A stretch of 7,730 bases of DNA from Chloroflexota bacterium (GTDB taxonomy: Bacteria > Chloroflexota > Dehalococcoidia > UBA2247 > RBG-13-53-26). Within the stretch, counting starts at the first letter, position 1; every line of letters starts with the position of its first letter. Position numbers and translations under genes: made by a program. Positions 6,496 to 7,730 of this stretch are shown piece after piece. The stretch covers positions 1 to 7,730 of the forward strand of contig QMOF01000107.1 of assembly GCA_003650185.1 (NCBI GenBank), given 5' to 3'. The notes beneath the pieces were generated by a model. That model was not told where the DNA came from, did not search any database, and worked only from the letters and a program-made list of their open reading frames with translations.

Positions 6496-6530
6496 GGCGC
6501 CACGCCTGGCTAGCTCGTCTTCGTGGCGCC
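6496..6530 (-). promoter_or_regulatory. Perfect 9-bp stem-loop between rpsG and fusA
   Basis: On the minus strand GGCGCCACG (6530-6522) and CGTGGCGCC (6504-6496) are exact reverse complements separated by a 17-nt loop. Eight of the nine pairs are G-C, so the RNA stem should be strong. It lies in the rpsG-fusA gap and its 3' arm touches the AGGG of the fusA ribosome binding site. No T-run follows, so it is not an intrinsic terminator. Likely roles are control of fusA initiation, mRNA stability or protein binding; these are inferences. If fusA instead starts at the ATG at 6573, the structure would be inside coding sequence. Confidence 0.6.
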
Positions 6531-6566
6531 CATACGGACTGAACGACCTATCCGCAACCAATCTGC

Positions 6567-7037
6567 TTACCATCGGAAGTGTGCAAAGGCCTTATTTGCC
6601 TCAGCCATCTTGTGAGTGTCCTCACGCTTCTTGATCGTAGCGCCCTGTCCTCGGACAGCATCCACAAGCTCATTGGCCAACTTCTCTGCCATCGACTTGC
6701 CGCCTCGCGCTCTGGCCGAAGCCAACAGCCAGCGGATCGCCAGGGTCGTACCCCGGTCACCCCTGACCTCCACCGGCACCTGGTATGTCGCTCCAGCAAC
6801 ACGCCGCGGCTTAACCTGAAGGAGCGGCGTGGCGTTCCTGACGGCCTGCTCCAGAACATCTGCCGGCGGCTTCTTCAGCTCTCTCGCCGCCATATCCAGA
6901 GCCGCATATACGATACGCTGCGCCTTGCTTTTCTTGCCGCTTCGCATTACTTTGTGAGTAACCCTCGTGACTAGCTGGCTGCCATAGCGCGTATCTGGCG
7001 CTAGCTCTCTCTTTTCTACTCGGCCTCTTCTTGGCAC
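6567..7037 (-). CDS. rpsG: 30S ribosomal protein S7, GTG start
   Basis: S7 nucleates assembly of the 30S head and contacts E- and P-site tRNA. In E. coli it represses the str operon. The 156-aa product has the standard length: MPRRGRVEKRELAPD at the start, KVMRSGKKSKAQRIVYAAL (29-47), AVRNATPLLQVKPRRVAGAT (65-84), YQVPVEVRGDRGTTLAIRWL with the beta-hairpin (85-104), and KREDTHKMAEANKAFAHFRW at the C-terminus (137-156). The start is GTG, supported by the conserved PRRG beginning and by GGAG about 7 nt upstream. The rpsL stop lies 81 nt upstream, the longest rpsL-rpsG spacer type in this window, and contains a weak stem and a T-run. The stop is TAA, followed by the hairpin-bearing gap to fusA. 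Confidence 0.97.
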   Translation of the reverse strand: MPRRGRVEKRELAPDTRYGSQLVTRVTHKVMRSGKKSKAQRIVYAALDMAARELKKPPADVLEQAVRNATPLLQVKPRRVAGATYQVPVEVRGDRGTTLAIRWLLASARARGGKSMAEKLANELVDAVRGQGATIKKREDTHKMAEANKAFAHFRW

Positions 7038-7057
7038 TGCCTACTCCACACAATCGC

Positions 7058-7084
7058 AAAAAAAGACTCGGGCGCTCTCCCCAA
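7058..7084 (-). promoter_or_regulatory. Weak stem followed by seven T's in the rpsL-rpsG gap
   Basis: In the 81-nt gap after rpsL, the minus strand reads TTGGG, a 7-nt loop, CCCGA, then GTC and seven T's (7064-7058). The stem is five pairs including one G-T wobble. It looks like a poor intrinsic terminator or attenuator. In E. coli the rpsL-rpsG spacer is the S7 binding target, so some RNA role here would be reasonable, but no resemblance to that structure could be shown by eye. A full stop of transcription is unlikely because essential genes follow. Confidence 0.22.
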
Positions 7085-7118
7085 CACTTTACACCGTCTC
7101 CACTTGAGATGCAGAAAC

Positions 7119-7544
7119 CTAGGCTCCCGAGCCTTTGGCTTGCTTCGCCCCGTATCTACTGCGACTTTGTCGCCGATCGCTCACGCCGCTGGCATCCAGA
7201 GTGCCACGCACAACGTGGTACCGTACTCCAGGAAGGTCCTTGGCACGCCCCCCCTGGATGAGGACCACCGAGTGCTCCTGGAGATTATGGCCTTCTCCTG
7301 GGATATAGGCCGTCACCTCCATATGGTTAGTGAGCCTGACCCTGGCAATCTTGCGCATGGCTGAATTGGGCTTCTTCGGGGTCATAGTCTTCACCTGAAC
7401 ACACACACCACGCTTCTGCGGAGCACCCTTGGTTGACGTGACTCGACGCTTGAGCGCGTTGTATCCCACTCCCAAGGCCGGTGCCTTGGTCCTCCCGGAC
7501 ACACTCTTGCGTCCCCTCCGGACGAGCTGGTTTACTGTGGGCAT
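7119..7544 (-). CDS. rpsL: 30S ribosomal protein S12, first gene of the operon
   Basis: S12 lies at the decoding centre and controls accuracy. The product is 141 aa: MPTVNQLVRRGRKS at the start, an insert of about 14 residues relative to E. coli S12 (around 25-40, also seen in Thermus-like S12), then GAPQKRGVC (40-48), TPKKPNSAMRK (55-65), GEGHNLQEHSVVLI (83-96) and KDLPGVRYHVVRG (102-114), with a basic tail. Lys57 and Lys102 correspond to E. coli Lys43 and Lys88, so the common streptomycin-resistance changes are absent. Asp103 is the counterpart of the residue methylthiolated by RimO. Residue 97 is Gln (IQGGR) where Arg is usual. The ATG is preceded by AAGGAG at 4-5 nt, and a promoter lies about 40-70 nt upstream. 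Confidence 0.98.
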   Translation of the reverse strand: MPTVNQLVRRGRKSVSGRTKAPALGVGYNALKRRVTSTKGAPQKRGVCVQVKTMTPKKPNSAMRKIARVRLTNHMEVTAYIPGEGHNLQEHSVVLIQGGRAKDLPGVRYHVVRGTLDASGVSDRRQSRSRYGAKQAKGSGA

Positions 7545-7582
7545 ACCGCTCCTTAGCCTATCTTCGGAAAAGCCAAATTAAG

Positions 7583-7611
7583 ACTGTACCATCCCTCAGA
7601 GCAAAAGTCAA
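7583..7611 (-). promoter_or_regulatory. Sigma70-type promoter for the str-S10 operon
   Basis: On the minus strand TTGACT (7611-7606) is followed after exactly 17 bp by TACAGT (7588-7583). The -10 is preceded by TGG, giving an extended -10 TGn. Five of six bases match the -35 consensus and four of six match the -10. Transcription would begin near 7576, leaving a leader of roughly 30 nt before the rpsL ATG. It is the only clear promoter found in the window, so it probably drives the whole block. A perfect TTGACA at 7639-7634 may be the -35 of a second, weaker promoter. Confidence 0.7.
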
Positions 7612-7730
7612 GCGAATAAACGCCTGGGGTAACTGTCAACATTTAGTCGGTGGAATCCTGGGAGTGCTATCAGGAGGCTTGACCAGAGCGCGGTGTATCT
7701 CCACAATGCCGGCTACTGCGATCCGGAAGA
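7612..7730. other. Region upstream of the rpsL promoter, no gene recognised
   Basis: The minus strand has an open frame of about 30 codons entering from the right edge (visible part starts FRIAVAGIVEIHRALVK) and ending at a TGA near 7638, just before the TTGACA. It could be the 3' end of an upstream gene, but nothing recognisable is encoded. The plus strand also stays open at the edge without a convincing start: AGGAGG at 7672-7677 is badly spaced for any start codon. No terminator is visible. Confidence 0.3.

Noticed and set aside
6049..6513. Plus-strand open frame of 154 codons opposite the EF-G G domain
   Set aside because: Antisense shadow of fusA with no recognisable motif and no convincing ribosome binding site.
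7058..7084. Intrinsic terminator after rpsL
   Set aside because: The stem has only five pairs with a wobble, and essential genes without a new clear promoter follow. It is kept only as a possible attenuator.
7638..7730. 3' end of an upstream minus-strand gene
   Set aside because: About 30 open codons enter from the edge, but nothing recognisable is encoded and the length is compatible with chance.
1..7730. Mobile elements, CRISPR arrays, tRNA or rRNA genes, or a novel accessory system
   Set aside because: No direct repeat array, transposase, terminal inverted repeats, tRNA-like fold or foreign gene was seen; essentially all sequence is accounted for by conserved translation genes.

Overview
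The window holds one uninterrupted block of bacterial translation genes, all on the minus strand, so it reads from the right end to the left. In transcription order the genes are rpsL (S12), rpsG (S7), fusA (EF-G), rpsJ (S10), rplC (L3), rplD (L4), rplW (L23), rplB (L2), rpsS (S19), rplV (L22), rpsC (S3) and the first 97 codons of rplP (L16), which is cut by the left edge. This is the classical str operon run directly into the S10 operon. The tuf gene, which in many bacteria sits between fusA and rpsJ, is missing: the fusA stop and the rpsJ start are one base apart.

The genome is moderately GC rich. The protein sequences, the tuf-less str-S10 junction and the longer S12 N-terminal segment fit Chloroflexota, perhaps a Dehalococcoidia-like lineage. 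This is an impression from recalled sequences, not a database result. All twelve proteins have intact family motifs and near-standard lengths, with no sign of frameshift, truncation, mobile DNA, CRISPR or foreign genes.

Layout by region. 7545-7730 is non-coding as far as can be seen. It carries a good sigma70-type promoter (TTGACT, 17 bp, TACAGT with an extended -10 TG) aimed at rpsL, with a short leader of roughly 30 nt. From rpsL leftward the genes are mostly packed with gaps of 0-8 nt or short overlaps (TAATG, TAATTG, a 23-nt rpsC/rplP overlap), which implies translational coupling. Only three gaps exceed 60 nt: rpsL-rpsG (81 nt), rpsG-fusA (83 nt, if fusA starts at its GTG) and rpsJ-rplC (64 nt). 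Two of these contain recognisable RNA hairpins, and the third has a weak stem followed by seven T's.

The products work together in building and running the ribosome: 30S proteins S12, S7, S10, S19 and S3, 50S proteins L3, L4, L23, L2, L22 and L16, and the translocase EF-G. The gene content is conventional, and I do not see a new biological system. The observations most worth a second look are the perfect 9-bp stem-loop touching the fusA ribosome binding site, the tuf-less junction, the rplC leader hairpin, the altered L4 tunnel loop and the heavy use of GTG/TTG start codons.
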